The position numbers and the translations under genes are program-made. From Batillaria attramentaria (taxonomy: Eukaryota; Mollusca; Gastropoda; Batillariidae): 64,000 nucleotides of DNA. The DNA lies in the NCBI GenBank assembly GCA_018292915.2, contig JACVVK020000198.1, forward strand, positions 588,501 through 652,500, given 5' to 3'. The notes beneath the pieces are model-generated. The model made no database searches, was not told where the DNA came from, and saw only the letters and a list, made by a program, of their open reading frames with translations. Positions 8,444 through 19,139 of this stretch are shown here, in pieces (the first letter of the stretch is position 1; the number at the start of each line of letters is the position of its first letter).

Positions 8444-11398
8444 ATGACTACTCCGACTCCGGGGCTCACCGCCAAGTTGACTGACCTCGCCGCCTGTGCT
8501 GATGCTTTAGAGCTTCGAGGGGAGGCAAGGAAGACTTATATACAGGAGCAGCTGGAGAAATGGAGAGGAGAAGAGAGAGAGGAGAAGGAGAGAGAGCAGC
8601 AGAGACTCCATGAGGAGAAGGAGAGAGAGCAGCAGAGACTCCATGAGATAGAAACTCTGAGGCTGAAGCTGGAGCACGAGAAGGGACTGAAACAGCTTGA
8701 CTCCACTGGGGAGCCAGACCGGTCATCCAAGCCTATTAAGCTCGATCTCCCGCACTTCGATGACCAAAAAGAGCAACTCGACACCTTCCTGGCCAGATTC
8801 GAGAGGGCTGCACGTCTACACAAGGTACCGACTGGGGAATGGGGAGTGTACATCACCAAGCTTCTAATCGACCGGGCTGCTGACGCCTGCGCCGCATTGT
8901 CAGACGTCGACGCACTGGACTACGGACGAGTGGTTGAGGCGCTACGGGCATGTTACCAGCTAACCGCCGACGAGTACAGACGTCAGTTTCGTCTGTCTAA
9001 GAAGCAGGATGGAGAAAGCTTCCGCCAGTTTGCAACCCGATTGAATGTGCTGCTCGAGCGCTGGAGGAAAGCAGCTGGCAAGGACGAGACCTACGCTGCT
9101 ATAGTAGACCTAGTGCTGCAGGAGCAGTTACTCGAGACCATGTCCGGAGATCTCGCTATGCACGTCCGACTAGGGAAGCCTGGAGATGTTTTCCGCGCTG
9201 CCGAGTGTGCCGAGCGGTACGTAGAATCTCGCCGTGCTGGGCTACGTCCTGCCAACGTGCCACTCCGTGCGTCACAAGCCTCCAAGCCTTCTGGACCTAG
9301 TCAAGGACAAGGGAAAGGACAAGGAGCTACGTCGTCGAGTACGTCGAACCAGAATCCTTCTAACGGAACCTCCAAGGACCCCCGAGGTGTATGCTATTCC
9401 TGCAAGAAACCTGGACACTACAAGAGAGACTGCCCAGACAAACGGGGTCTACATGCTGTGGTGACCACTATGACGACCAGCCCGCATACTGGAGAGGTAC
9501 CGCAGTTGTGTCAGCAGTGTTCCCGGCTGCCTTTCAACCCCGTCTTCACTGTGAAGCTAAATGGCCACGAAGTGTCGGCTTTGCGAGACACCGGAGCGGA
9601 TGAGCTGGTGGTGGACAGAGCACTTGTCGGCAAGATCGGACCCGAAGTCGAAACTAAGAGAGTAAGCATGGCCTGTGGAGAGGTTATCTGTGAGTGCCCC
9701 ATTGTTCAGGTCCACATCGAGACTCCATATTACAAGGGAACTGCTTTTGCCTTAGCCATGGAGAAGCTGATACATCCAGTCATTATGGGAAATGTCCTGA
9801 CGCGTGGAGATGGGACGAAGCTAAAGGTGCCCGTCTATCGGGAGGAAGCTGCTCCGGAAACACTAGCCGTGATGACCCGCGCCCAGAAGGAGAGGGAGAA
9901 AGCCGCCCCGAAGCCGCTGAAGGTCGTAGACTCGCTTTTGGGTGACGTCGGATTGATTCGGTTACAAGCAAAAGATCCCAATCTTGCTAAGATCCGAGAG
10001 TTAGCCAAGGCGGAACAACCGTCACCGTCTGGAAAGAAGGGGACGGTCAGGTTTGCTTGGAGGAAGGGGACGCTGCAACGGATCTTTACTGGCCCAGAGG
10101 GAGAGTACAAACAGATCGTCGTGCCGACCAGTCTTCGCCAGGGTGTGCTCCGCTTGTCTCATGACGTTCCGATGGCTGGTCACCTTGGAGTGAAGAAGAC
10201 GCAGGACCGACTCTGGAACTCCTTCTACTGGCCTGGAATGGGGAGCGACATACGGCGTTACGTTGCGTCCTGCGAAGCATGCCAGCGAACCCTGCCTCGA
10301 GGGAAGATTGCCAAGGTACCGCTAGGTCGGATGCCATTGATCGACGAACCATTCCGCCGCATCGCCGTGGATCTGGTCGGACTACTAGTGCTTTCGGACC
10401 GCAAGAACCGATACATCTTGTGTGTAGTGGACTACGCCACCCGGTACCCCGAAGCTATTGCACTACCCAGTATTGAGGCTGAGCGAGTAGCTGAGGCTCT
10501 CGTAGAGATTTGGTCCAGAGTGGGAGTCCCGAGAGAGGTGTTATCTGACCGAGGTTCACAGTTCGTCAGCGACATGATGCAGCAGACTCATGCGCTCCTA
10601 TCAATCAAGGGGAAGACAACCACGCCGTACCATGCTCAGTGCAACGGTCTCGTGGAGCGATTCAACGGAACACTAAAGTCCATGTTGAGGAGACTGTGCT
10701 CTGAACGGCCCCGCGACTGGGACAGGTACTTGCCTGCTCTACTGTTTGCTTACAGGGAGGTTCCCCAGGAAAGCCTTGGATTTTCACCGTTCGAACTCCT
10801 GTACGGACGGACTGTTCGGGGACCCCTCACTTTGTTGAAGGAACTTTGGACAAAGGAGCAAACCGAAGAAATACGCACGACGGCCGAGTATGTGGTTGAT
10901 TTGCGGCATCGTCTGGAGGAGACCTGCAAGATGGCTCAAGAGAACCTCGCGCAAGCCTCCCGTCGTTATGCCAAACACTTCGACCGGCGTGCTGTTCCTC
11001 GGAAATTTCCTGTGGGGAGTAAAGTGTTGCTGCTGTTGCCCGTCAAGGACAATAAGCTGGAGATGGCGTGGCAAGGCCCGTATGAGGTGCTTGAGAGGGT
11101 CGGCGAGTGTGACTATCGGCTGAACGTCAACGGAAAAAAGAAGTTGTACCATGCCAACTTACTCAAGCAATGGGTGGTAAGAGAGAGTGCCCCTGACATC
11201 GTCTCTACCTCTCGTGTCGCAGTCGTTATTGAAGAGGGACCCTTAACAGAGGGTGAGACCGACTCTTTTCCCGCTGACCTGCCTGTGCCTGCGCTGGGGC
11301 GGAGGAGACGCCCGACGATGTCCAGATTGACCCCGAACTCTCTGAGGATCAGAAGTGTGAGGTTCTTAGTGTCTGTCGCCGACACCAGGCGAGCCTAA
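8444..11398 (+). CDS. Gag-protease-integrase polyprotein of a Gmr1-like Ty3/gypsy element
   Basis: A 984-codon frame. Domains in order: an E/R/Q coiled coil (~35-80) containing a 12-residue tandem duplication; a retrotransposon Gag domain (~95-270); a CCHC zinc knuckle (residues 317-330, C-x2-C-x4-H-x4-C); an aspartic protease with DTGA at 382-385; an integrase HHCC zinc-binding module (from H573; Cys at 610 and 613); an integrase core with D643, D702 and E738 (the last two separated by 35 residues); and a C-terminal GPY/F module (GPY at 878-880). RT and RNase H do not sit between protease and integrase as in usual Ty3/gypsy elements; remnants follow the integrase. That order is the hallmark of the Gmr1 clade. 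The natural frame appears to shift by -1 near 11250-11300 before RT. There is no envelope gene. The element is damaged downstream, so it cannot act on its own. Confidence 0.9.
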   Translation: MTTPTPGLTAKLTDLAACADALELRGEARKTYIQEQLEKWRGEEREEKEREQQRLHEEKEREQQRLHEIETLRLKLEHEKGLKQLDSTGEPDRSSKPIKLDLPHFDDQKEQLDTFLARFERAARLHKVPTGEWGVYITKLLIDRAADACAALSDVDALDYGRVVEALRACYQLTADEYRRQFRLSKKQDGESFRQFATRLNVLLERWRKAAGKDETYAAIVDLVLQEQLLETMSGDLAMHVRLGKPGDVFRAAECAERYVESRRAGLRPANVPLRASQASKPSGPSQGQGKGQGATSSSTSNQNPSNGTSKDPRGVCYSCKKPGHYKRDCPDKRGLHAVVTTMTTSPHTGEVPQLCQQCSRLPFNPVFTVKLNGHEVSALRDTGADELVVDRALVGKIGPEVETKRVSMACGEVICECPIVQVHIETPYYKGTAFALAMEKLIHPVIMGNVLTRGDGTKLKVPVYREEAAPETLAVMTRAQKEREKAAPKPLKVVDSLLGDVGLIRLQAKDPNLAKIRELAKAEQPSPSGKKGTVRFAWRKGTLQRIFTGPEGEYKQIVVPTSLRQGVLRLSHDVPMAGHLGVKKTQDRLWNSFYWPGMGSDIRRYVASCEACQRTLPRGKIAKVPLGRMPLIDEPFRRIAVDLVGLLVLSDRKNRYILCVVDYATRYPEAIALPSIEAERVAEALVEIWSRVGVPREVLSDRGSQFVSDMMQQTHALLSIKGKTTTPYHAQCNGLVERFNGTLKSMLRRLCSERPRDWDRYLPALLFAYREVPQESLGFSPFELLYGRTVRGPLTLLKELWTKEQTEEIRTTAEYVVDLRHRLEETCKMAQENLAQASRRYAKHFDRRAVPRKFPVGSKVLLLLPVKDNKLEMAWQGPYEVLERVGECDYRLNVNGKKKLYHANLLKQWVVRESAPDIVSTSRVAVVIEEGPLTEGETDSFPADLPVPALGRRRRPTMSRLTPNSLRIRSVRFLVSVADTRRA

Positions 11399-11867
11399 CG
11401 GACCTGCCAGGAAAGACTGAGCTGGAAGAGTTCGGAATCACATTACTGGACAGTCGCCCTGTGTTTGTGAAGCCTCGTCCCATTCCGCACGGACAAGTTG
11501 ATGTTGTTGCATCGGAGATCAGTGCCATGTTGAGGATGGGGGTGATAGAGCGAACTTCGTCCCCATACAGTGCACCCATCGTGCTCGTGAAAAAGAAAGA
11601 CAGGAAAATGCGGTTCTGTATCGACTACCGCCAGCTGAACAGAGTGACAGTGTTCGATGCCGAACCTCAGCCAGACTTTCACTCTGCAGACGGACGCTTC
11701 AGACGTCGGACGTCGGACTTGGGGCTGTCCTGCTCCAGGAAAAAGACGGCCAGCTACAACCAGCGTTCTACGCCAGCCGTAAGCTTCTGCAGCCCTTTTC
11801 CTTCCGGGTGCAGGTCATTCCTGGGAAGGAAAACGTGGGAGCTGATTTCCTCAGTCGTTTTGTGTAG
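11399..11867 (+). pseudogene. Broken reverse transcriptase and RNase H remnants of the Ty3/gypsy element
   Basis: In another frame (open from about 11282) the N-terminal RT region is recognisable to ~11675 ([36 protein letters not shown]). It then joins abruptly, and out of frame, to an RNase H start (QTDASD, ~11686). The catalytic palm of RT is therefore deleted. A 7-bp duplication (GACGTCG, ~11702-11715) shifts the RNase H frame. A second internal deletion joins early RNase H to its last residues ([14 protein letters not shown]), followed by a stop at 11865-11867. No working polymerase is encoded. Confidence 0.85.
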
Positions 11868-11892
11868 TGGGGGCTAAACCGGCTGGTTTAGT

Positions 11893-11906
11893 TTGGTGGG
11901 GGGCTG
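11893..11906 (+). other. Polypurine tract
   Basis: A G-rich stretch (TGGTGGGGGG) immediately before the 3' LTR at 11907, in the expected place for the plus-strand primer of an LTR retrotransposon. Confidence 0.7.
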
Positions 11907-12359
11907 TGTCACTAAAACAGACTGAGTTCAGCATAGAATTTTTGTCCTGTAGACGGTTTGCTGTCAGATAAAAGGCTTATGCCTGTGGTAGTCCGGAATA
12001 AACTGTTTCACGTGCAGCGTCTCTTGTTTTTTGTGTCTGCGTGAGTAGTGTGCCTTGTGTCACACCACTGTGACGTGGTGAACCGTGTTTAGCCGTTGGT
12101 CACGAGCCACGAGAGTTCAGGTTCTGAGCATTACATTTCTGCTCTCTGCGGTTGGCAGTGCAGGGGCCGTGGTCACGACGCGTTCGTAACTTTTCCGCCA
12201 CCGATTTACGCACGCGAGGGTCCGTAACTTACGATTTGTGATAAAATTGGGTGGTCATGACGTTTGCGCAGAGTTACGGCCGCTCGGAAACCCTTGCGTA
12301 TTGTACACTACCTAGGAGGGTGTCGGAAATGTGCCGTAGCCTTTGCGTAGATCTGAAAA

Positions 12360-12524
12360 ATGGCGGCCCGCTTGATTTACCAACTGCAAATGAGAAGAGC
12401 ATTGCGACGGGAAAGGGTGTTCCGCGATCGTATTAACCCTTTTGACTCGTACGACGATGTGGACATGCTTCAAAGGTTTAGATTTAGGAGGAGAGACCTG
12501 CAGGAATTGTGCGATCTGCTGTAG
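12360..12524 (+). pseudogene. Truncated Harbinger (HARBI1-like) transposase N-terminus
   Basis: A 54-codon frame starting MAARLIYQLQ and including RVFRDRINPFDSYDD and MLQRFRFRRRDLQEL resembles the N-terminal region of Harbinger transposases. A TAG at 12522 ends it. The DDE catalytic domain is absent from the remaining ~880 bp of the element. Confidence 0.75.
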
Positions 12525-12819
12525 GACGACTTGAGTGTAGAGGGGGCGCGTTCAGTTCACTACGCACCCTGCAATGCAAAGGCCCGTATGGCCGGCTGTA
12601 CACACATCGTGGGTTGATTTGTTTCCTTTTTGTGGGTTAACATTTGTTGTGTGTGTTTCGGACTAGTTCAGTGCTGAACGCACTCGGTCAGTCCTCACTG
12701 ATCAGCCACCACCGTTTTGATCGTATGCCTGTCAATGCAGGTCTCATCAAGTTCATTGTGTTGTGGACCCGAAATGAGCGGGTTCCGAATTCAGAGTTAT
12801 GGTCGAGTCATGTTTCTCT

Positions 12820-13113
12820 GCCGTAGCAAGTCAGGTTAAATGCGTGGCATGTATGTGGAGAGTTTTGTTGATGTTGTTGTTATCCTCTCCTCTTTCGTTT
12901 TTCGTTGTTCTTTGATTGAGGTTCATTCCGTTGGTTTTCTTGCCAGTGAGCCTGCTACATACGGTTTGTACGTGCAGTAAATGCTTCTACTGGTTGTAGT
13001 CCGTCCAATGTTGAGATAGAGACTGCTAGGGAGCGGTCTATATGCGACCTGCATGCTCTCCTGGTCACACTCTCCACATACATGCCACGCATTTAACCTG
13101 ACGCTACGGCAGA
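12820..13113. repeat. Inverted-repeat unit inside the Harbinger-type element
   Basis: Arms of about 42 bp (12821-12865, starting CTGCCGTAGC; 13069-13111, ending GCTACGGCAG) are inverted copies with only small gaps, about 200 nt apart. This may be a further nested MITE or a foldback. No clear target duplication is visible. Confidence 0.65.
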
Positions 13114-14657
13114 TAAACAGAAACAAAAATTCTGTAGTGAACGCGTACTGAACACACCCCCTCTACTCTTTCACGCTTCACGCTGGAAGGAGAATTTGTG
13201 CAGGCCACGTGATGGTGTTTTCCGTGGGAATCCCAGGGGTCCCACACCTATCTAAAAATAACCCGTACGTGACACCGTTTCCAGTAAGTGCGCGTCGTGA
13301 CCGGCCAACTAGCGGAAGAGATAGTTTTCACGTAGCCACGTACGAACTTACGATCCGCAACCCATTTGCGCAAAGAAATTTGCGTTCGCGTCGTGACCAC
13401 GGCCCCAGGTCACGTTTTTGCAGTCTTTGCAAGCCTTCATTGGCGTAGACCGGGTCATTTGTTTGGCCGGTTGTTGGGGCGTAGCTATCCCCGGGTTTGA
13501 CGTATTGTCGTCTTTTGCAAGGGTCTGGTTGAGGTAAGTTGTTTTATAATTTAGTATCGGTAGGATACCTTTTTTGTACTTTTGAACTCTTTCAGCTCTC
13601 TGACCGGGCCGGTCGGCTTGCTAGGGTTTGCCGTCGCGTGAGCCGAGCCCGTACTCGCGTCTGATGCAGTGTGCCTGTGCAACAGTTCTGTCCCCTCGTT
13701 ATTCGTTGTGTTGTTGTTGTTGTGTTAGTGTTATGGGGGGGAAGGGGTAACGTCCGCTGGTGTTTCGGGTAGTTAACATATTATTTGTATTAATTAAATA
13801 AACTTATCTGCATTAGTTAGTTCTGCTTGTATTATCCACTAGATTAGTCTGTTCAACCGGTTTATGTACCGAGCGTTCTGGTTTCCGGGGAAAGGGTTAT
13901 GGGACGGGCTAAAACATGACGTAACGGAAGGGGTGGAACTTGAGTGAATTTTACTGCCATCTGAGCTGGCCATCCTAGGCCTTCTTTTCTGCTTTTTCCT
14001 ATTCCGTCTCTACGGACTGGCTGAGGACGCGGAGTGCTACTGGACGTGGGAGTGACCCCGCCAGCTGGAAAGGACTTGATCCACATGACAAGCCTACAGT
14101 CCCTGGGTCTGGCCGACCACCGTTGGACTTCGTTCACCGGTCCCGCCAGGAGGAGACGACCTGGTTCACAAGTCAACTGTGTCCCCTCGGAGTCCGCTTT
14201 TGCATCGGGGAACCGTGTTGCAAGTTGGTCTCCAGGACAGCGTGAAGACCGCTAGTGCTTGCCAGGGCAGTAACGATCCTTACCCTTTCTTCCGTTCATA
14301 GCGTCAGTGGCGGTTCGTCCCTATAACCTTACCCCGTACTTTGTGTGGCATCTAGTGGATGTGCTAGTGTTTTGATTGTTGGGCCTTAGTTAAGCTGTTC
14401 TTCTTCGTGAGGGTTGGGGCGGGTTAGTTAGTTAGTTAGTTAGTTAGTGAGGCTTGGGGAAGGGTGATTGGGTAGTCGCTAGGGGGACGGGGGGTGGGTA
14501 ATTAAGAAGTGTGTGTGGGTGTGCGTGTGCCTGCGGATATATAAATAGTATAAAACTCTTCTGGTGTTGTGTGTCTTTGTGTATGCCTGCCTGCTCTGTG
14601 TCTAAGTGGAATGTGTGATTCCAGCGTGCGCATGCGTGAGGCGTGGTGCGTGTGACA

Positions 14658-14697
14658 CCAAGGTGACGTAATCTACTGACGTTACTGTACCAGCATG

Positions 14698-14752
<55 letters not shown>

Positions 14753-15175
14753 CGCTCGCGCGCGCGCGTCTAAGTCGAGAAAAGCGAGAGAGAGAGAGAG
14801 TGGGTCTCTTCTCTGATACCAGTAAGCAATCGTCTGTCAGTCAGGTCTGCGGGAAGTAACTCTGTCAAAGGGGAACGACTTTATTACAAGAATTCATTCA
14901 CCCATGTAGAACCTCGCATACGCCAAAAAAGTTAGTGACGTCAACCAGCTAGGCGAGCTCACACGACCTCATGTGTTTGAGGTTTTGCGAGCGCATAGAG
15001 GCACGCAAAGGGTTTCCAGTACTTTCTTTATGTCAGCATGCTTGATGTCAGAGAGCTTGCGTTCCGGCGTGTGCGCGCGGGCTGCATACATGACACAACG
15101 ACTACGACTGTGACTACAGCAGGTCATTGAATGGAAACAACAGATTGGGCTGGTGGCCATCTTGTTTTCTTTGTC
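14658..15175 (+). repeat. Family A, resumed after the Ty3/gypsy insertion
   Basis: Continues from 6312 in register with the copy at 5442 onward, with a (TG)n run at 14701-14743 and a GA run near 14791. On the minus strand it holds the 63-codon MATSPICCFH ORF (15160-14969). It ends near 15175, where a G+T tract starts. Confidence 0.8.
14701..14743 (+). repeat. (TG)n microsatellite
   Basis: Uninterrupted TG dinucleotides, followed by an alternating CG/GC stretch (14749-14769). Confidence 0.95.
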
Positions 15176-15860
15176 CTAGAATTGTTGTTGTTGTTTTTGT
15201 TTTTTGGAGGGGTGTTGGTTTTTCTTTTGTTGTGTTTTTGTCGTCGTTGTTTTTCTGTGTTGTTTGTTTATTTTTTGTGTTTGTTTCTTTGTTTGTTTTT
15301 TGTTGTTTTGTTGCTGCTGTGTTTTTGTTTTTGTTGTATGTTTGTTCTTTTCCCTTTTCCTTAGGGGGGAGGGGGGCGAGGGTTTTTTTGTTGTTTGTTT
15401 GTTTGTTTTGTTGTAGTTGTTTTCGTTCATTTGTGTGTTTTTGTTTGTTTACGTTTCGTCTGTTTTGTGGGGGTTTGTGGGGTCTTGTTTATTTTTAATT
15501 TTTTAATTAGTTTCTTTGTTTATTTTTTGTTGGTTGGTTTTGTTGGTTTTGTTTGTTTTGTTGGTTGGTTTTTGTTGTTATTGTTTGTTTGGGGTTTTGT
15601 TGTTGGGGATGTTACTTTTTATTAGGTTTTTGTTTGGTTTTCTTTTTTTTTTTTCTTCTTTTTTTTTTGTTGTTGTTGGTGGTGGTGGTGGTTGTTGGTG
15701 GTGGAGGTGGTTTCTTTGTTGTTGTTTTTGGTTTTGTTTTGTTTTCTTTTTTATTTGTTTTTTGCTTGTTTTTGGTTTGTTGTTGTTGTTGTCGTCGTCG
15801 TCGATGTTGTTGGTTTTGTTTTGTTTTGTTTGGGGGGGGGGGAGGGGGTGGGGGGGGGGA
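15176..15860 (+). repeat. G+T-only low-complexity tract (copy 2, longest)
   Basis: About 685 bp with almost no A or C on the plus strand (TTG, GTTT and TTGTTGTTG words), ending in poly-G/GGA runs at 15831-15860. It lies directly 3' of gene 2, so a long 3'-UTR of that minus-strand gene would be A+C-only. ORFs here are artefacts. Confidence 0.8.
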
Positions 15861-15993
15861 GGCTACAACTAAGATCAGCATCTGTAAACCCTTAAAGAAT
15901 TGTTCACTACAATCAGAACGCCTCGAGAAAGATTCACCGATAACCATCAAAGTGTGGATCACGATTGTAATCTCCTTATGGATTAGAACGTTG

Positions 15994-17280
15994 TTAGGGT
16001 CCGTTTGGAGGTGCGTAGTCTCTGGGATTTCGTTGAGCGCCCAGTAGTTCAGTGATCTGTCGGTCGCGTTGTTCAAGCAGCATTTCCCCCGTCTGCAGCA
16101 CACTTCCGTGCTTCCTTTCCAGTCTTCTTTGCTTTTCATTCATTTCCTTCTGCAAGAAGTCCATTTGACCCTTATAATACTTGTGAAGTTTGTCTATTTC
16201 AGTCTTGAGAGATTGAAGCTGCTTCTCACAACGTCGCCGTAAACTCTCCTTTTCCTGTGCCTCCTTTCCTGTCAATGCTTCCATTTCGTTTTGATGCTTA
16301 ATCTGCATCTTGTTCATTTCATTTATCAAAGACTGCATCTGGACGTCTTCAAGACTTTTTCGTGTGTCCATCTGTCTGCCAAGAGCGTCTTTTTCCTCTT
16401 GAATCCGTCGGGCGCAGTCTTTTTGGGTCCTTTCCATTTCTTCTTTCAAAGACTTCAGCTCACTCTGATGGCGTCTTTCCATATCTCTTTTTGTGTCTTC
16501 CATTTGCTTTTTCGTTAGCGTAGATTGTTTATAAACATCGAATTCTCTTTGCATTCTCTTCTTCTCTGCTACCAGTTTCTGAATCGCCAAGTCGAACTCC
16601 CCCTGAATTCTGCGCCTATCGTCTTCCACTTCTTTCACTTTCTTCCTACTTTCTTCGAGCTTTCTTTCCAAATCTGTTTGCATTTTTTTCAGCGATTGAT
16701 CATTATCCAAGAGGTTTTTCGTTTTTTCTGTTTCCTTTCTGATCTGATTTTTGAGTGCCTGTATTTCTTCTTCGTACTTTTTACCTAAACGTTCATCTCT
16801 TGCTCTCTGACTTTGATCTTCGAGTGTCTGCTTAAATTTAGTTTGATTCTCAGTAAGCTCTTGCTCGAGACTTTCTATCCGGTGGTCTCTGTCTTTCCTG
16901 AGCCACTCGGCGTCGTCTTCAAACCGTCTTTCTTGTTCCTTCAGCTTCCGTTCCAGACGTTCCTTCTCCTCTGACAGTCGCGAGCTTTTGCACCAAAAGT
17001 CATCGCGTTCAGAATCAATTTGCTTGGACAAATTATCGACACGTTCTTGTTCCTCTTTTAGACGTTTCTCGAGGTTTTCAATTTCTTGCCTCAGTCTTTC
17101 ATTTTCCTCTCTTTCCCTATCTATCTCATAGTCATGTTTTGATGCTTTGTCTTTCCAACTAAAAAATCTACGGTACTTGTTATCGAAACTTGCTTCACTT
17201 CCTCTGTCACAATGTTCTGGACGTCTTCTTGCCCTGGCTTCTTCCTCTGCACTCGTGTAAAATTGTCTTCTTTCACTCAT
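15994..17280 (-). CDS. Coiled-coil protein, gene 2 of cluster
   Basis: A 428-residue frame. Residues ~1-45 are basic and polar with an FFSWKDK motif. Residues ~48-400 are continuous charged helix with heptad spacing and no Pro. The C-terminus is LLEQRDRQITELLG (residues 401-414) plus a short NPRDYAPPNGP tail. The last ~90 residues align with gene 5: LHKYYKG against LHTYYRG, and LLEQRDRQITELL against LLETRDREVNELL. The DMERRHQSEL block matches gene 3. The ATG is the first after a strong 3' splice site (TTTTTTAG) only 6 nt upstream, so the coding part is one exon. No signal peptide or membrane segment. No named family recognised. Function unknown; dimerising or filament-like structure is inferred from composition only. 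Confidence 0.85.
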   Translation of the reverse strand: MSERRQFYTSAEEEARARRRPEHCDRGSEASFDNKYRRFFSWKDKASKHDYEIDREREENERLRQEIENLEKRLKEEQERVDNLSKQIDSERDDFWCKSSRLSEEKERLERKLKEQERRFEDDAEWLRKDRDHRIESLEQELTENQTKFKQTLEDQSQRARDERLGKKYEEEIQALKNQIRKETEKTKNLLDNDQSLKKMQTDLERKLEESRKKVKEVEDDRRRIQGEFDLAIQKLVAEKKRMQREFDVYKQSTLTKKQMEDTKRDMERRHQSELKSLKEEMERTQKDCARRIQEEKDALGRQMDTRKSLEDVQMQSLINEMNKMQIKHQNEMEALTGKEAQEKESLRRRCEKQLQSLKTEIDKLHKYYKGQMDFLQKEMNEKQRRLERKHGSVLQTGEMLLEQRDRQITELLGAQRNPRDYAPPNGP

Positions 17281-17300
17281 TTTGGCCTAAAAAATTATTT
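17281..17300 (-). promoter_or_regulatory. 3' splice site upstream of gene 2
   Basis: Minus-strand AATAATTTTTTAG ends at 17287, followed by GCCAAA and then the ATG at 17280. This is the tightest case of the shared 'acceptor just before ATG' layout. Confidence 0.6.
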
Positions 17301-18635
17301 GAAGCGTTGCGTTTTCCTTCAATATCGGCCCCCTGAAAAGGAGGACAAAGTGAAAATTTTCACCGCGAATTATCGAAATAAATGTATTTTGGAAGGCCCG
17401 TACTTAAAATGGATCATGCCGTCACAACTGGTGGTAATTGTCAGAAAAAAATGGTCGATTTTTCTGGTAGTTCATTGTGATGAATAGTGTTGTTGTTGTT
17501 GTTCTTGTTGTTGTTGATGATGATGATGGCTTTTCTGTTTTAATTCTCCCCGTTTTGGAGTTTGTTTTGGGATTTTTTGGTAGTTTAGCATAAAATGGAA
17601 TGGAACGCGCGGGAAAATGTACCCCATAAATAATAACGTTTCATTGTCATTTTCATCGCCTTTTTTCAGTTGTGTGTAATTGGCGAGGGCAACCGCGCGC
17701 CATTGAAGACAGATTCACGGCCATCAACGGAATATCAGAATAATCAACAGCTCGTTTAGCCAAAAAAAAAAAAAAAAAAGGCTTTATTTTTTTCATCATA
17801 TAGATATTTGAATCCGGCCAAATGCCGAGTATTGTTGAAAAATACAATTCTCAGCTTTCAGCCGGTATCCGAACCTATCACTCGAGCGCAGACAGTCGAT
17901 TGCTGTACCAGCTCCGCGATCTCGGCACTCCAATGGGCCAACGAAAGGGAATCAAAACTTATCGAGAGGGGGCGTGAACACTCGTTAACATGGCAAGGGA
18001 AATAATCAAACGAATTTTAAACAAAACGAAAAGCACAGACCTGCATCTGTAAATTCAAATACAGCACCAAAAATTTCATGTGACATTGTATTATGCGCAG
18101 CATTACAATGACAGTAAATCGCTTTGCAAGCTATGGCCGCAAAGCAAACAGGTGACAAAATGACTGACTGGTTTAACAATTCATGACTTACTGGAAGGCT
18201 CAGTTAATTGCCACAGTCTTGTTTGCTTACGCGATTCGTCAAGCTGCACTGTTTCGCGGGAAAAGCGGGCCTGACCTTGTGTCTGCATATGATCCGCAAG
18301 CTGAGATGTTTATCCACCACCTCATCTAACCAAGATGCTGTTTTGTCGTTGACCGAGGTAGCTGATGAAATTGAAATCGCGCGGGATGGACAAGAAAGTC
18401 TATGCGCCAATTACGCAAGAACGTTTTACTGTTTTAACTAAAGAAAAAAATCTAAGTTTGTACAAAACAAATGACAAATTCTTGAGAAAATGAATCAGTT
18501 TATCGATGTACTTACCACCGATTTTGGAAAGAACCAGGCCACAGCAGTCTGTAACACGCAGCTCAAGATGGGATGCTTGAATTTGCACTCTGCAAAAGAG
18601 TTACAGATTATTATTTTTATTATCATCATTCTTCT
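17301..18635. other. No supported gene
   Basis: Probably the upstream intron and promoter of gene 2 on the minus strand. It holds a TTG run near 17489, an A19 run at 17761-17779 and otherwise plain sequence. Short ORFs show no recognisable domains. Confidence 0.4.
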
Positions 18636-18639
18636 TCTT

Positions 18640-18694
<55 letters not shown>
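18640..18694 (+). repeat. (CT)n microsatellite
   Basis: Uninterrupted CT run. Confidence 0.95.
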
Positions 18695-18697
<3 letters not shown>

Positions 18698-18699
18698 GT

Positions 18700-19063
18700 T
18701 TAGGAAGTTAACACCGCTCACGGAATACCTACGCTCGTAAAACTTTGAAGAGAACGGGAAAATCACCCAATCCGTTTTACACCGTTACCGTCTGTTCAGA
18801 TAACATTGGCAGTGAAAGATGACTTCGATGAAAAGACAGTGTATGATAAACAAGAATTTAAATTTAAGCTATTTTCCGCCCTTGTGTGGGTAAATTCTCC
18901 ATTTCTTTCCAGTGAAATGTTAGCTGGTTACCAAGGTCTCGTAACATCAAAGCAAACTTTCATTTAGTTTATGCACGTACCTTTCTCGGAGCTCCTCAGT
19001 TTGACTTGCTCAGATGATGCCAATACGAGTTTAAGTCTGAAATTTAATAGCATTGAATCATGA

Positions 19064-19139
<76 letters not shown>

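Larger units (their letters stand above)
12164..13405 (+). mobile_element. Non-autonomous PIF/Harbinger-type DNA transposon nested in the 3' LTR
   Basis: Perfect 19-bp terminal inverted repeats: GGGCCGTGGTCACGACGCG at 12164-12182 and its reverse complement ending at 13405. They are flanked by a 3-bp CAG duplication (12161-12163 and 13406-13408). The intact 5' LTR shows the uninterrupted target GTGCAGGTCACG. A 3-bp target duplication and a HARBI1-like transposase fragment inside (12360-12524) support PIF/Harbinger. It carries no complete transposase. Confidence 0.88.
11907..14657 (+). mobile_element. 3' LTR of the Ty3/gypsy element, split by a Harbinger-type insertion
   Basis: Same ends as the 5' LTR (TGTCACTAAAAC...GTGTGACA). 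It is 2751 bp long because a 1242-bp DNA element plus a 3-bp duplication sits at 12164-13408. Without that it is ~1506 bp. It is followed by the CCAAG target duplication at 14658-14662 and then by the resumed family A sequence. Confidence 0.95.

Noticed and set aside
6313..14657. Endogenous retrovirus with envelope
   Set aside because: No envelope ORF between RNase H remnant and 3' LTR; only 39 bp separate the stop from the LTR.
15127..16139. Several ORFs on both strands
   Set aside because: Artefacts of the G+T tract (poly F/V/L/C or poly K/Q/T/N).
15994..17280. Naming the coiled-coil genes as tropomyosin, myosin tail, golgin or trichohyalin
   Set aside because: Coiled-coil composition gives false similarity; no diagnostic residues of those families seen.
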